Assembly: GCA_940747215.1 (NCBI GenBank)
Contig: CALNWS010000018.1
Coordinates: 1-64,000, forward strand
Length of the DNA: 64,000 nt
Origin: an uncultured Paraburkholderia sp.
Lineage (GTDB): Bacteria; Pseudomonadota; Gammaproteobacteria; Burkholderiales; Burkholderiaceae
Reading direction: 5' to 3'
The translations under genes were made by a program, and so were the position numbers. The notes beneath the pieces are model-generated. The model ran no database searches, was not told where the DNA came from, and saw nothing but the letters and a program-made list of their open reading frames with translations. Numbering within the stretch: the first letter of the stretch is position 1; each line of letters begins with the position of its first letter. This document shows positions 7,970-17,442 of the stretch, one piece after another.

Positions 7970-8932
7970 TTACTGGTTACGCCAAAAAATGCCGTATTGA
8001 CTGCGGTTTTGCCGGTTAATCGAATCCAACCGTCGTATCCGGTACCGAGGCTTGGGAAGCCTCGGTACCGGCATGGCCGGCATTGCGTACATTGGCTTGG
8101 CCGGCAACGACGACGCGTTGTCGACCAGACCGTAGGACACTGCGCGCGCCAGCTCGGCCGTCAATTGGTCGGCGGCGAGCGACTCGGTGATCGCCGTGGC
8201 CGCGACGAGCGAAGGGAAAAACGACGGGCTTTCATGCGAGAAAATCAGCACTTTCTCGGCATTGAGTGCGATGGGCGATACGGCGCTGTCGGTGATCGCG
8301 ATGAGCTTGCTGCCCTTCTCCAGAGCGGCCTCGGCGACGCGCGCCGCTTCGACCGAGTACGGCGCGAAGCTGATGACGACGGTGGCGCTATCGCGCTCGA
8401 CCGTACGCAATTGTATTTCGAGCGTGCCGGCTTCGCCGTTGAGCAGCGACACCGACGACCGGAAGAGCCGGTAGCCATACACAAGACCGAACGCGACCGC
8501 GTAGCATGAGCGGAAACCGGCCACATGCACATGCGGCGCACGCCGCAAAAGCCGCGCCGCTTCCACGATCGTGCGGCCGTTATGCGCGGCGGTGACGTCC
8601 AGATTGTGCTGTTGCGCGACGAGCAGATCGTTCGCGAGCGCATCTTTCGATTTGACGAGCGAACGCGCGCAGCTCGTCAGCGGCTCGGGCCGCGTCCGCA
8701 CGCGCGCGACGAACAGATTGCGCAATTCGTTCCAGCCGGGAAAACCGAGTTGCTGCGATAGACGCACGAGCGAAGCCGGTTGCACCTGCGCGCTCGCCAC
8801 CTTGCGCATGGACGATACGGCGACTTCGTCGGGATGATCGAGCAGAAAACCCGCGCCCATCTGGAACTGCGGGCTCAGTTCTGAAAAGCGCGCCCGGATC
8901 AGAGCGGCGAGCTGGTCGAAACTGTCTGGCAT
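7970..8932 (-). CDS. MurR/RpiR-family transcriptional regulator
   Basis: 320 aa from the ATG at 8932 (MPDSFDQLAALIRARFSEL). The N-terminal helix-turn-helix domain (VSSMRKVASAQVQPASLVRLSQQLGFPGWNELRN) is followed by a SIS sugar-phosphate-binding domain (residues about 120-260; VHVAGFRSCYAVAFGLVYGYRL, VVISFAPYSVEAARVAEAA, LIAITDSAVSPIA). RpiR proteins sense sugar phosphates and control sugar catabolism genes. The last 40 or so residues are low-complexity, rich in Pro and Arg, and include a perfect palindrome in DNA (8039-8071), so the true C-terminus may have been lost and the frame extended. No obvious target operon is adjacent. Function of the target genes is unknown. Confidence 0.75.
   Translation of the reverse strand: MPDSFDQLAALIRARFSELSPQFQMGAGFLLDHPDEVAVSSMRKVASAQVQPASLVRLSQQLGFPGWNELRNLFVARVRTRPEPLTSCARSLVKSKDALANDLLVAQQHNLDVTAAHNGRTIVEAARLLRRAPHVHVAGFRSCYAVAFGLVYGYRLFRSSVSLLNGEAGTLEIQLRTVERDSATVVISFAPYSVEAARVAEAALEKGSKLIAITDSAVSPIALNAEKVLIFSHESPSFFPSLVAATAITESLAADQLTAELARAVSYGLVDNASSLPAKPMYAMPAMPVPRLPKPRYRIRRLDSINRQNRSQYGIFWRNQ
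8039..8071. repeat. perfect 15-bp inverted repeat with 3-nt loop
   Basis: CCGGTACCGAGGCTT (8039-8053), GGG, AAGCCTCGGTACCGG (8057-8071). It lies inside the 3' end of the RpiR reading frame and has no T-run on either side. It could be a dispersed palindromic element or a former terminator stem. Confidence 0.6.
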
Positions 8933-9090
8933 GAGATAAACCGTGCGAGCGGTCGATGAGAACGGCAACAGATGTTACCACTGGGGGGGTTGGGCTGCCA
9001 ACATGGGGAAAACGCGTTAATCTCGATCGTGCTGGCACCCCACGTGCTTCCCCAACAAGTCTTCTAGACACTTCAGCAAGGACAATCATC

Positions 9091-9924
9091 GTGAATCCAT
9101 CCTCCGAACCCCAACTCAAACTCAACGACGGTAACTCGATCCCGCAGGTAGGACTTGGCGTCTGGCAGGCTAAACCCGACGAAACCGTCATCGCAGTCCG
9201 CGAAGCCTTGCAGGCGGGATATCGTCACGTCGACACCGCGGCCATCTACGGTAACGAAGAAGGCGTTGGCCAAGGCCTGCGTGAGAGCGGCGTGCCGCGC
9301 GAAGAGGTCTTCGTCACCACCAAGATCTGGAACGACGCTCAAGGCAAAGACAGCACGCGCAAAGCGCTGCACGAGAGCCTGCAGCGGCTGAAACTGAGCA
9401 GCGTCGATCTGCTGCTCATCCACTGGCCGACACCGCAGCGCGACCGCTTCGTCGATACATGGAAAACCATGATCGCGTTGCGCGACAAAGGCCTTGTTCG
9501 CTCGATCGGCGTATCCAACTTTACGGCGGCGCATTTGCAGCGTCTCGTCAATGAAACGGGCGTAACGCCGGTCATCAACCAGATCGAAACGCATCCCTAC
9601 ATGCAGCAGCTCGAAATGCGGAAAGTCCACGAGCGGCTCGGCATTCTGACCGAAGCGTGGAGTCCGCTGGCACAGAACCGCGCGCTCGACGACGCTACGA
9701 TCGAACGCATTGCAAAGAAGCATGGCAAGACGCCCGCGCAAGTCATCATTCGCTGGCATCTCGACAGCAACCATGTCGTGATTCCGAAATCGGTGACGCC
9801 GGCGCGGATTCGCAGCAATTTCGACGTGTTCGATTTCAGGCTGGATGCGGATGACATGAAAGCCATCGCCGCACTCAATCGCGACGAGCGCCTCGGCCCC
9901 GATCCCGAAACGTTCAACGGCTAA
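9091..9924 (+). CDS. aldo/keto reductase (2,5-diketo-D-gluconate reductase-like)
   Basis: 277 aa from a GTG at 9091 preceded by AGCAAGGAC. The upstream in-frame start at 8956 gives residues unlike the family. The AKR catalytic tetrad is visible as Asp48, Tyr53, Lys78 and His111 (HVDTAAIYGNEE, TTKIWND, LLLIHWPTP). The NADPH-binding IPKSVTPARIRSN motif is near the C-terminus. It reduces small aldehydes or ketones such as methylglyoxal or 2,5-diketogluconate; the real substrate cannot be read from sequence. It is intact and its stop codon overlaps the end of a convergent rhomboid pseudogene. Confidence 0.9.
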   Translation: MNPSSEPQLKLNDGNSIPQVGLGVWQAKPDETVIAVREALQAGYRHVDTAAIYGNEEGVGQGLRESGVPREEVFVTTKIWNDAQGKDSTRKALHESLQRLKLSSVDLLLIHWPTPQRDRFVDTWKTMIALRDKGLVRSIGVSNFTAAHLQRLVNETGVTPVINQIETHPYMQQLEMRKVHERLGILTEAWSPLAQNRALDDATIERIAKKHGKTPAQVIIRWHLDSNHVVIPKSVTPARIRSNFDVFDFRLDADDMKAIAALNRDERLGPDPETFNG

Positions 9925-10522
9925 CGTTCCTTGTCGCGCTGGCGCAGTCCTCGATTAGACGCGCGCGTCGCCACGGCCATCACCGCACGAGGGATGCCCG
10001 CGCCGCGCGCGGCCAGAAACCCGCCGATGGTGCCTCCCCATGACTCTGCCACGACACGCCCGGCGTGAATGGCAGAGCGCCGATCAGCATCGTGAAGCCA
10101 TAAGCGCCGGCCACGACGAGCGCAACGACGAAGTACGTCGCGGATATACACGCCGCGCGCCACCAGATAAGCCGCGTAGCCGAACACGAGTCCACCTTGC
10201 GCCGATGTAAACCGTATAAGGCGCGCCCAGCAGCCACGCGCACAAGCCCGCACCCAGCATCGAGCCGATCGTGGCATCCCAAAAGTTCGACACGCGCGGC
10301 CACGTGCATAACCAGCCGAGCACGATAAAACCCGGCGTATTCGCGAGAATATGACCGAGATTCGCGTGCAGCCACGGCGCGAAGAATGCCTTGCAGGCCG
10401 CTGAACGTGCGCGGCACGACGCCGTGATTATCGAGACGAAGCCACGGAAAAAGCGCCGACACGAAAAACACCAGACACATCGAGCCGACGAAACAGGCAA
10501 GCAGTGAAACACGTGCTTTCAA
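9921..10522 (-). pseudogene. rhomboid-family intramembrane serine protease, frameshifted
   Basis: Pieces of a rhomboid are spread over three frames: FVSALFPWLRLDNHGVV, then FFAPWLHANLGHILANTPGF (the HxxxN-type loop), then LGAPYTVYIGA, GLVFGYAAYLVARGVY, VVALVVAGAYGFTMLIGALP, PGVSWQSH and GGTIGGFLAARGAG. At least four shifts are needed. One falls exactly in the GASG active-site motif, where the codon after Ala carries an extra base, so the nucleophilic Ser is lost; another follows the catalytic His. Multiple hydrophobic segments are still evident. The 3' end overlaps the aldo-keto reductase stop by two bases. The start is uncertain. Confidence 0.75.
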
Positions 10523-10623
10523 ACTGGATGGACGCCAAGTTCGCTGAGTCTATTTTTCATCGTTCAGATTTTCGAAGCATTGCAGTAGAAGAACTACCTG
10601 TACACCTGTCTGCGTTTGATCCT

Positions 10624-10950
10624 TCAGGAACCCACATTCTGCCTATCGTAAGCAAGCTGCGCCTTTTCGAATTTGGCACCGTGCTTCGCGGCCCACGTGA
10701 CCAAAGCGGAAAACGGATCCTTCAGCGTGCGCCCGAGCGGCGTGATGGAGTACTCGACCGCAACCGGCGAAGACGTAATCACACGCCGATGCACGAGCCC
10801 GTTACGTTCGAGCCGCCGTTTCAGTACATTGAAGCGCGCCGGTTGCTCGCATAACACTGTCAGGATGAGCACCGACCACTTGTTGGCGATCTGCTCAAGC
10901 ACAGGGCGAGCCGCGTTGAAAGCGGCGAAAGTGACTTCGTTATCAGGCAT
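10624..10950 (-). CDS. HxlR-family regulator with recognition-helix deletion
   Basis: 108 aa. It matches HxlR/MarR-like winged-helix regulators: ANKWSVLILTVLCEQPARFNVLKRRL, then LERNGLVHRRV, then VAVEYSITPLGRTL. Between RRL and ERNGLV the family has about 17 more residues, the helix of type GVTQKALTQALRRL that contacts DNA. They are missing without loss of frame, as if deleted between two copies of a CGGCGGCTCGA-like repeat. The protein may be made but should not bind DNA normally. It is divergent from a short-chain dehydrogenase pseudogene, a common HxlR target arrangement. Probably a functional pseudogene. Confidence 0.7.
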   Translation of the reverse strand: MPDNEVTFAAFNAARPVLEQIANKWSVLILTVLCEQPARFNVLKRRLERNGLVHRRVITSSPVAVEYSITPLGRTLKDPFSALVTWAAKHGAKFEKAQLAYDRQNVGS

Positions 10951-11050
10951 GTAGATATCCGCGAGTAAATCTGCGCTACGACCGGTGCGTAATTGACACT
11001 AGATATACGCAGTGTATCTTGTCCCGGACATATCACACACCGGAAACGAC

Positions 11051-11777
11051 ATGCTGAAACTCGAAGGAAAAGTCGCCGTCATCACGGGCGGCAGCAGCGG
11101 AATTGGACTCGCGATCGCACGATGTTTAGCGCAGGAAGGTGCGCGCGTCTTCATCGTCGGCCGGAGAAAGACGGAACTCGAGGCCGCGGCCGCGAGCATC
11201 AACGAGAGCGTCGAAGCGATTCAGTGCGACGTGACTGTGGCCACTGAACTCGAACAACTCTTCGACACGGTTAAAGCGAAGGCCAGCGCGCTCGACGCTC
11301 TGGTCGCATCGTCCGGCACCAGCGAATATGCGCTGCTCGGCTCGATCACCGAAGAGCACTTCGACAAGCTGTTCGATCTGAACGTACGCGGTCTGGTGTT
11401 CACCGTGCAGCGCGCTCCAGTTGATGAACGCGGGCAGTTCGATCGTGCTGATCGGCTCGATTGCAGGCTCGGTAGGCAACGCGGGTTATGGTACTTACTC
11501 GGCCAGCAAGGCAGCCGTACGCTCCTATGCAAGAACGTGGTCGAAGGAACTGGCGGGCCGGGGCATTCGTGTGAACACGCTCAACCCCGGCCCGACCGAT
11601 ACGCCTTTGTTCGCCGAAGCCTCCGACGACGCGTGCCGTCATCTCACGAGCCTCATTCCGATGAACCGGCTCGGCCCGCCGGAAGAAGTCGCCAATGCGG
11701 CGCTGTTTCTCGCGTCGTCGGAAAGCTCGTATATCACCGGCGCGGAGTTGCTCATCGACGGTGGCATGATCGCGTGA
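11051..11777 (+). pseudogene. short-chain dehydrogenase/reductase, frameshifted
   Basis: Starts MLKLEGKVAVITGGSSGIGL with the TGxxxGIG cofactor motif and ends YITGAELLIDGGMIA. The catalytic Ser and YxxxK are present downstream (LIGSIAGSVGNAGYGTYSASK). Two bases are missing near 11412 in the codons for FTVQRALQLMNAG, so the N-terminal 120 residues and the C-terminal half are in different frames. Otherwise the gene is well preserved, about 243 codons. It is transcribed divergently from the damaged HxlR gene, its likely former regulator. Substrate unknown. Confidence 0.85.
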
Positions 11778-11800
11778 CGCCCGGCGACACGCTTACCGCT

Positions 11801-13016
11801 TCATAGCCACGTTCCGCCCTGACGCTCGCCCGGCTCTTCGGCGAGCGCATCGAAATCGTGTATCCAGTCCAGATGACGCATCAACCGGTCGCTCGAGCCG
11901 AGACGTTTGTTGCGTTTGTCGGCGGCGGGTCCATCGGGCAGATGCAAAACGTCAGCGGTTGAAATGGACGCGTATTGCACCTTGCGCGTGCGGCCGTGAC
12001 GCAAACGCTCGTACGCTTCCTGCGCCTCACGCCAGTTGCCGGGCCCCGCTTTGGCCAGTTCGGCGTGAGCACCACGGCGTCTTCGATCGACTGATTGGCG
12101 CCCTGTCCGTGATGCGGCACGAGTACGTGCGCGGTGTCGCCGATCAGCGTCACACGTCCCTTGCTCCACCGTCCGAGCGGCGGCTGATGAAACAGTCCCC
12201 AACGCTGGCTGATCGGCACGGCCGTAATCATCTGCACGACGGCCGGGTGCCAGTCCTTGAACAGCCGCAACTGCTCGCCCTCGCTCGCCGGCATGACCCA
12301 ATCGCGCGACGGCCACGGCGACGGATGGCGTTCGACCAGCAAGAAATTCTGGTCGCCCTTGTCGCCGATCGGGTAATGCAACAGATGGCCGCCCGCGCCG
12401 ACCCAGTACTGGACGTGTCCGGGTCCGGCAGCTGATCCATACGCTCCGCGGGCACCACGCCGCGAAAACTGGAGCACCCCGAATACAGAACGTCGTCGTA
12501 GCCGAGCATCCAGCGGCGCGTCAGCGAACGCGCGCCGTCCGCGCAGATGACCAGATCCGCTTCGGCAACCTGCCCGTTGTTGAACGTCAGGCTCGCGCGC
12601 TCGGGCGTCTGTTCGAGATTGACGAGCCGATGGCTGAGTTTGATGTTCGCGAGACCCACGGCTTGCGACAGCAGCGCCTGAAGGTTCGCACGGTGAACGC
12701 CCCAGTACGAACCGCCGAATCGTTCGCGATAGCTCGGCACGGCGCGATGCTCGCCGATCACCCGGCCGTTGCGGCCGTCGCGATAAATGAGGCCCGGCAC
12801 TTCCGCACAGACTTTGTCGAAGGCCGAACGAAGCCCCATGCGCTCGTAAAAACGTGTCGCGTTGGCCGACAGCGCCACCGCCGCGCCGACTTCGCGCAGC
12901 TCGTCCGTCTGCTCGTAGAGCGTGGCGTCGATGCCTCGCTCGCGCAGCGCGAGTGCGGGCGTCAATTCTCCGATGCCGGCACCGACGATCGCAATGTTCA
13001 GGTCCTCTCGTTTCAT
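11801..13016 (-). pseudogene. FAD-dependent aromatic-ring monooxygenase, frameshifted
   Basis: Flavoprotein hydroxylase of the salicylate / 3-hydroxybenzoate 6-hydroxylase type. The N-terminus MKREDLNIAIVGAGIGEL carries a GxGxxG motif whose last Gly is Glu. Then come VICADGARS (DG motif) and LIGDTAHVLVPHHGQGANQS (GD FAD/substrate motif). Frameshifts near 12420 and 12060 split it into three frames. The C-terminus reads VLHLPDGPAADKRNKRLG. It is divergent from a LysR gene that is also dead. It probably hydroxylated a benzoate-type compound in the former aromatic catabolism. Confidence 0.85.
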
Positions 13017-13132
13017 GTGTGTCTCCTGTATTCGACTGGATGTGCACACATTTTCAGCACCACGAGTTCATTGCACAATAAAATGAACGGAATGAACTAC
13101 ATAACCAGTTTGAATGAAGGAAACCGTGCGCG

Positions 13133-14063
13133 ATGGAACTGACGGAGATCGACCTCAATCTGCTCGTGCTGTTTCAGCGGCTCATGGAGGAGCAGCACGT
13201 CTCGAGCGTCGCCGAGAAAATGAACGTGAGTCAGCCGGGCGTGAGCAATGCGCTCGCCAAACTGCGTCGACGGCCGGACGATCCGCTGTTCGTGCGCGGC
13301 CCCGGCGGCGTCGTGCCGACACCGTTCGCGCTGCGACTGGCCGAGCCTGTCGCAGCGCGCTGGCAACGCTGCAGGCAGCGCTCAATCCCCGCGCGGATTT
13401 CGACCCGCTGCGCACCGCACGTACGGTGACGAACGGCATGACGGACATCGGCGAAGTGGTGTTTCTGCCGGCGCTCGTTGAGCGGCTCTCGCGCGGCTCC
13501 CGGCATCGTGCTCAACACCGTGCGCAATACGAGCATCAATCTCTGAGCGAGGAAATGGCGAATGGCAGTGTCGACCTCGCCATTGGCCTCCTGCCGCAAC
13601 TGAAGGGCGGCTTTTATCAGCGGCGGCTCTTCGGTCAGCGTTACGTGTGCCTGTTCAGGCGCGGGCATCCGCTCGAAAGCGCCCCGCTCACGCTCGCTGC
13701 GTGGCGCGATGCGCAGCATCTCGTCGTGCTCTCGGCGGGAACCGGTCACGGCCAGGTGGACGACTGGCTGCGCAAGCGCGGCGTGCGCCACTAGGTTCGC
13801 CTGACCGTTCCGCACTTCATGAGCGTGGGCCACATCCTGCAACGCACCGAGCTCGTCGCCACCGTGCCGGAAACGCTCGCGGAACAACTCGTCACGCCGT
13901 TTTCATTGCGCATCAGCACGTTGCCCGTCCCGATGCCCTCCGCGCCGATACATCTGTTCTGGCATTCGCGGGTCAATCAGGACGAAGGCAACCGCTGGCT
14001 GCGCGAACAGGTAATCGACTGTTCGCCGACTCGGCGTCGAAGACGCGCAAAACGCGGCCGTGA
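13133..14063 (+). pseudogene. LysR-family regulator, multiply disrupted
   Basis: The N-terminal helix-turn-helix is readable (MELTEIDLNLLVLFQRLMEE, VAEKMNVSQPGVSNALAKLR, DPLFVRGPGGVVPTPFA). The effector domain continues in other frames (NGMTDIGEVVFLPALVERL, SVDLAIGLLPQLKGGFYQRR). A TAG at 13792-13794 interrupts it before LTVPHFMSVGHILQRTELVA and a final WLRE..FADSASKTRKTRP. At least three shifts plus the stop are present. It is divergent from the FAD monooxygenase pseudogene across a 116-bp shared promoter region, the usual LysR-target layout. Confidence 0.85.
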
Positions 14064-14105
14064 TCGCGTAGTCATGTTGCAATACGACCGCGTCGTTCCG
14101 CGCGA

Positions 14106-14250
14106 TCAGCCTGCGTACGCCGCCTTCGCCTCTTCCAGATAGGCTGCAAGTCGCTTGGGCGCGCGTCCGATCAGCGATTGGACATGGTCCGCGACGATCC
14201 CTTTTTGTCGCCGCCAATATCGATTCCGGCTACCGCGTAATGCAAAGTCA
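14106..14250 (-). pseudogene. 3'-terminal fragment of an NAD(P)-binding oxidoreductase-like gene
   Basis: About 48 codons reading RNRYWRRQKGIVADHVQSLI then GRAPKRLAAYLEEAKAAYAG and a stop. The run resembles the C-termini of NmrA-like NAD(P)-binding proteins. Nothing upstream in the same frame looks like the Rossmann half, so this is a truncated remnant. Family assignment is weak. Confidence 0.35.
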
Positions 14251-14429
14251 TGAGCCCCTGTTATTTGTGAAGTCGTTCTGGAAATTCGCCGTGGCATTGC
14301 GTGCCGCGCTTCACGAAGTACATGCAACATCGCCCGCGCGACTATCACTGTGCGTGCGATTCGACAAAACTTCCCGAACTCTCGACGCCCTTTCGCGCCT
14401 ACCCAAGCCAACCGAATGGATCATACGCA

Positions 14430-14837
14430 ATGGACGGCCGATTTGACCGCCGCGAATTACTGCTTCACCTAGGCGACATGCTCGATGCCGCGCATCGTTT
14501 GACGGCTGCGGGCAGCCCCGTCGCGCCGATTGCGCGAGTCGCCCGCGACGACGCCTCGCTGCAGCCGCTCACGTTTCTGCAGCCACTTGCACCCGGCATG
14601 ATGGCGGCCGATTTTGCCGCACGCACCGCCGACGCATTCGCAACATAGCCGAAAGAACTGCTCGCGGAAAAACTGGATCGCGATGCATTGGCGTTAACCG
14701 TTCAACGCGCCTTATTCGACAGGAACCCACAAGGCTGGCGCGCGTAGATCGAACAAATGCAGCGTCAGGTGAAATGGTTTGGCATGAATCTGGCGGACAG
14801 GGCGTCGGAAAATGCAAGCGTAGTGGCCTGCGGCTGA
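14430..14837 (+). pseudogene. conserved hypothetical protein with two in-frame TAG codons
   Basis: ATG at 14430 gives MDGRFDRRELLLHLGDMLDA, a run that looks like a coding, helix-rich, Ala/Leu-rich protein. TAG codons at 14646-14648 (ADAFAT-stop-PKELLAEK) and 14745-14747 (NPQGWRA-stop-IEQMQRQ) interrupt one continuous frame that ends TGA at 14835-14837. No frameshift is needed. At least the first stop may have been Trp (TGG). I do not recognise a function. The uninterrupted protein would have had about 135 residues. Confidence 0.55.
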
Positions 14838-14945
14838 ATCGCAAACCAAGCCCGTGACAGGCGAAGAAAAAAGAGGCTGGCCGTGGCCCGAGCGTGACTG
14901 ATGGAGAGACTCAGAAACTCGCGACGCAAGCGCCATTGCAGCGAT

Positions 14946-15314
14946 TCAAAGCGCCTCGTAACACAACACAAGCATGCGCTGCACCATCGTGTTCGCTTCA
15001 TTGAGTTCCATTTCGCTCGTGAAAAGCGCCTGCACGCTGGAAAGGCGCACCGCCACGCCCACTTTGAGCAGGTCTTTGCTGGCGATTTTCAGCGCCAGCT
15101 GACCGATGCGTACGCGGTCGAGCCAGTTCATTTCCAGCGAATTCTTTTCCAGCCACTGGCGGCAACATTGGACCACATGGTCCACGCGCCACTCCTTGCT
15201 CAAGGCATAAGACGCGGCGGCGATCGCCACGAGAAAACACAACAACTCCGGACGCGCGCTGTCCGGCTCGTTGAATTCGGGTTCCAGCTTTTGACGTGGT
15301 GTGGAATCGGTCAT
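14946..15314 (-). CDS. conserved hypothetical protein
   Basis: 122 aa from the ATG at 15314 (MTDSTPRQKLEPEFNEPDSA). It has an acidic N-terminus followed by helical segments (LLCFLVAIAAASYALSKEWR, VVQCCRQWLEKNSLEMNWLD) and an amphipathic C-terminal part (ELNEANTMVQRMLVLCYEAL). It has five Cys residues and no signal peptide. No known domain is recognised. It lies convergent with the preceding pseudogene and upstream of, and on the same strand as, the MFS gene. Codon use looks coding and the frame is open, so it is probably a real cytoplasmic protein. Confidence 0.5.
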   Translation of the reverse strand: MTDSTPRQKLEPEFNEPDSARPELLCFLVAIAAASYALSKEWRVDHVVQCCRQWLEKNSLEMNWLDRVRIGQLALKIASKDLLKVGVAVRLSSVQALFTSEMELNEANTMVQRMLVLCYEAL

Positions 15315-15463
15315 GCTCGTAGCCTGCGCGCAACGGTTAAACAAACCCAACACATGGGGACGTGAGGGCACGAATCAATGGCGTGAAATCTGTCCATTCT
15401 AAACGCGCCCGCATGCACGTCACCATTTACGTCACCCTGTCACGTGGACTACGCTGCGCGCGT

Positions 15464-16711
15464 TCAGTCGGTGCAGGCCGAACACGCTACCGCTTCGGCG
15501 GGGACGGTTTTTCTGGTCACGCCGAAACTCGCGAGCATAGCGAGCCCCAGCACGGCGAGCACGCTGCCGAACAGGAAGTCGGCGCGAATGCCGATCTGAT
15601 CGACCACTACGCCGCCCACCAGCGAACCCACCGCGATCGCCACCTGAATGATACTGACGAAAAGCGCCGAGCCCGCTTCGGGCGCATCCGGCGTGGCACG
15701 CTGAATCCAGACGCTGAAGCACAACGGCAATGCGCCGAATGCCACGCCCCATGCAAGCACGAGCGCTGCGACGCCAGTCGACGAATGCTGCAGCGGCGGC
15801 AACGCAATCAGCACGAGCAACAGCAGCGAAACCATCGCACCCATCGAGGTCTTCAGATTAGGTGTGACCGTCGACGAAACGGTGAAGTTCGAAAAGAAAC
15901 CGACGATGCCGAAGCCGAGCAGCAGCCACGTGATGTTGGCCATCGTAAATTCGGCATTGTGCAACAGGAACGGCGTGATGTACGTGTACGACGAAAAATG
16001 CGCGCCGAACACGAGGCCGACCATCATCATGCTTTTACGCGGATGCGCGCGGCGCAGCAGTTCGGTCAGATCGCGCAGACGCAACGCCACGTTCGACGGC
16101 AGCGACGGCACGAAGAAAAACTGTGCGACGAGTGCGAAGGCAACGAGAACGCCCGTCACCATGAACGACGCGCGCCAAGACGCGAAGCTCGCGATGAACG
16201 TGCCGAGCGGCACGCCGATCACGGTGGCGCAGGTCACACCCGTGAGGATCGTGGCCATCGCGCGCGCCAAATCTTTCGGCTTGACGAGCCGGCCAGACGC
16301 GGCGGTTGCGAGCGTCCAGAAGCCGCCGAGCGCCGCGCCGAGCAACGCGCGGCCGATCAGCATCACGGCGAAGCTGGGCGCAAACGCCGAAATCAGATTC
16401 GACGCGAGCAGCAGCGCGGTGAGCAGCAGAAACACGCGCCGGCGATCCATGCGGCCCGCCACCAGCATCAAACCCGGCACCGAAATCGCGGCGATCACGC
16501 CGGGCACGGTGACCACCAAACCGGCCGTGCCGGGTAATACGCCTAGTTCGGCGGCGATTTTCGGCAACAGGCCGACGGGCAGAAACTCCGTCGTGGCAAA
16601 AGCAAAAGCGCCAATGGCGACGGCGACGACGGCGAGCCAGGAACGCAGGGACGATGGCGTGCCATCGTCCGGCGAAACGGCGCTCGCCGGCAGATTATCT
16701 TCAATCAACAT
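15464..16711 (-). CDS. MFS transporter (sugar-efflux / DHA1-like)
   Basis: 415 aa from the ATG at 16711 (MLIEDNLPASAVSPDDG). Twelve hydrophobic segments are expected; the first is SWLAVVAVAIGAFAFATTEF. The TEFLPVGLLP signature after TM1 and VVVTVPGVIAAISVPGL are typical of the SotB/AraJ/YdhP group of sugar or drug exporters. The A-loop reads VAGRMDRRRVFLLL. The frame is intact, in contrast to its surroundings. The substrate cannot be deduced. The longer start at 16765 is not favoured because it adds an unlike basic leader. Confidence 0.85.
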   Translation of the reverse strand: MLIEDNLPASAVSPDDGTPSSLRSWLAVVAVAIGAFAFATTEFLPVGLLPKIAAELGVLPGTAGLVVTVPGVIAAISVPGLMLVAGRMDRRRVFLLLTALLLASNLISAFAPSFAVMLIGRALLGAALGGFWTLATAASGRLVKPKDLARAMATILTGVTCATVIGVPLGTFIASFASWRASFMVTGVLVAFALVAQFFFVPSLPSNVALRLRDLTELLRRAHPRKSMMMVGLVFGAHFSSYTYITPFLLHNAEFTMANITWLLLGFGIVGFFSNFTVSSTVTPNLKTSMGAMVSLLLLVLIALPPLQHSSTGVAALVLAWGVAFGALPLCFSVWIQRATPDAPEAGSALFVSIIQVAIAVGSLVGGVVVDQIGIRADFLFGSVLAVLGLAMLASFGVTRKTVPAEAVACSACTD

Positions 16712-17442
16712 AGTATTGTTCGCGAGTGACTTAACAACGGGTGCATTAGAGCGGCCCCACCGCACTAATCAGAAGCGCAAAAACCTAGGAAGCAGATTCG
16801 ATCGCGAGAAGCAAGTAAAAATGCTTCCGCCTAGCGTGATTTCCGCAAAAAAATAAGTGGGTGAAACCAGAGCGGGAGACACTTTAGCATTCAATTAAAT
16901 CGCTCGCTGAAGAGTACGAAATGCAGTTCGCAGTGAGGTTATTCGCGCGCAATTTCGTCGTGGAACCTTAGCGGATCCTTGGCGCGCTCATAGCAGACTT
17001 GTAGTGGACTCGTAATACAATACATAACCGTCGACCCCGGGCACGAGGCTTGCTAAAACTGCCGGCAGCCTCAAACAGCCATCAGGCACAGTCAGGCGCC
17101 ACATCAACCGGCTTATAAAAGGACCTCCAAAACATGCTCAGCGCCCGCCCCTGCACTTCCCCACCTGCGTAATCGACGGCATGCCGTTGACGGTCACGGT
17201 TTTACCCGGACAACGGTGTGCTGCGCATTGCCGACTTTCGATGCGATGATCGGCGATCTCTGTGCGCGCAAGCCGAAGTAGGTACAACCCGCGCAAACCG
17301 CGTCGCAACTCGCGGCCGCGTAAGCGGCGGGCGGCGGTGCCTGAACTCACACTTCCATGCGAGCATTCCTGGCACTACGGTGCACTACTTTCCAGCGATC
17401 TTTTTTAGCGGTCCGCCTTTTTAAGTTCGATAGCCGATCCGA
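16712..17442. other. 730-bp region with no recognisable gene
   Basis: Short frames occur on both strands but none has a plausible start, ribosome site and protein-like composition together. The stretch 16860-17050 is relatively AT-rich. A weak frame at 17134-17330 (HFPTCVIDGMPLTVTVLPGQ) may be a remnant of a coding region, but no family is recognised. Confidence 0.4.

Noticed and set aside
15362..16537. 391-codon open frame on the plus strand, very rich in Arg, His and Glu
   Set aside because: It is antisense to the MFS gene; composition (RHxR, EQ runs) is the mirror of a membrane protein in GC-rich DNA.
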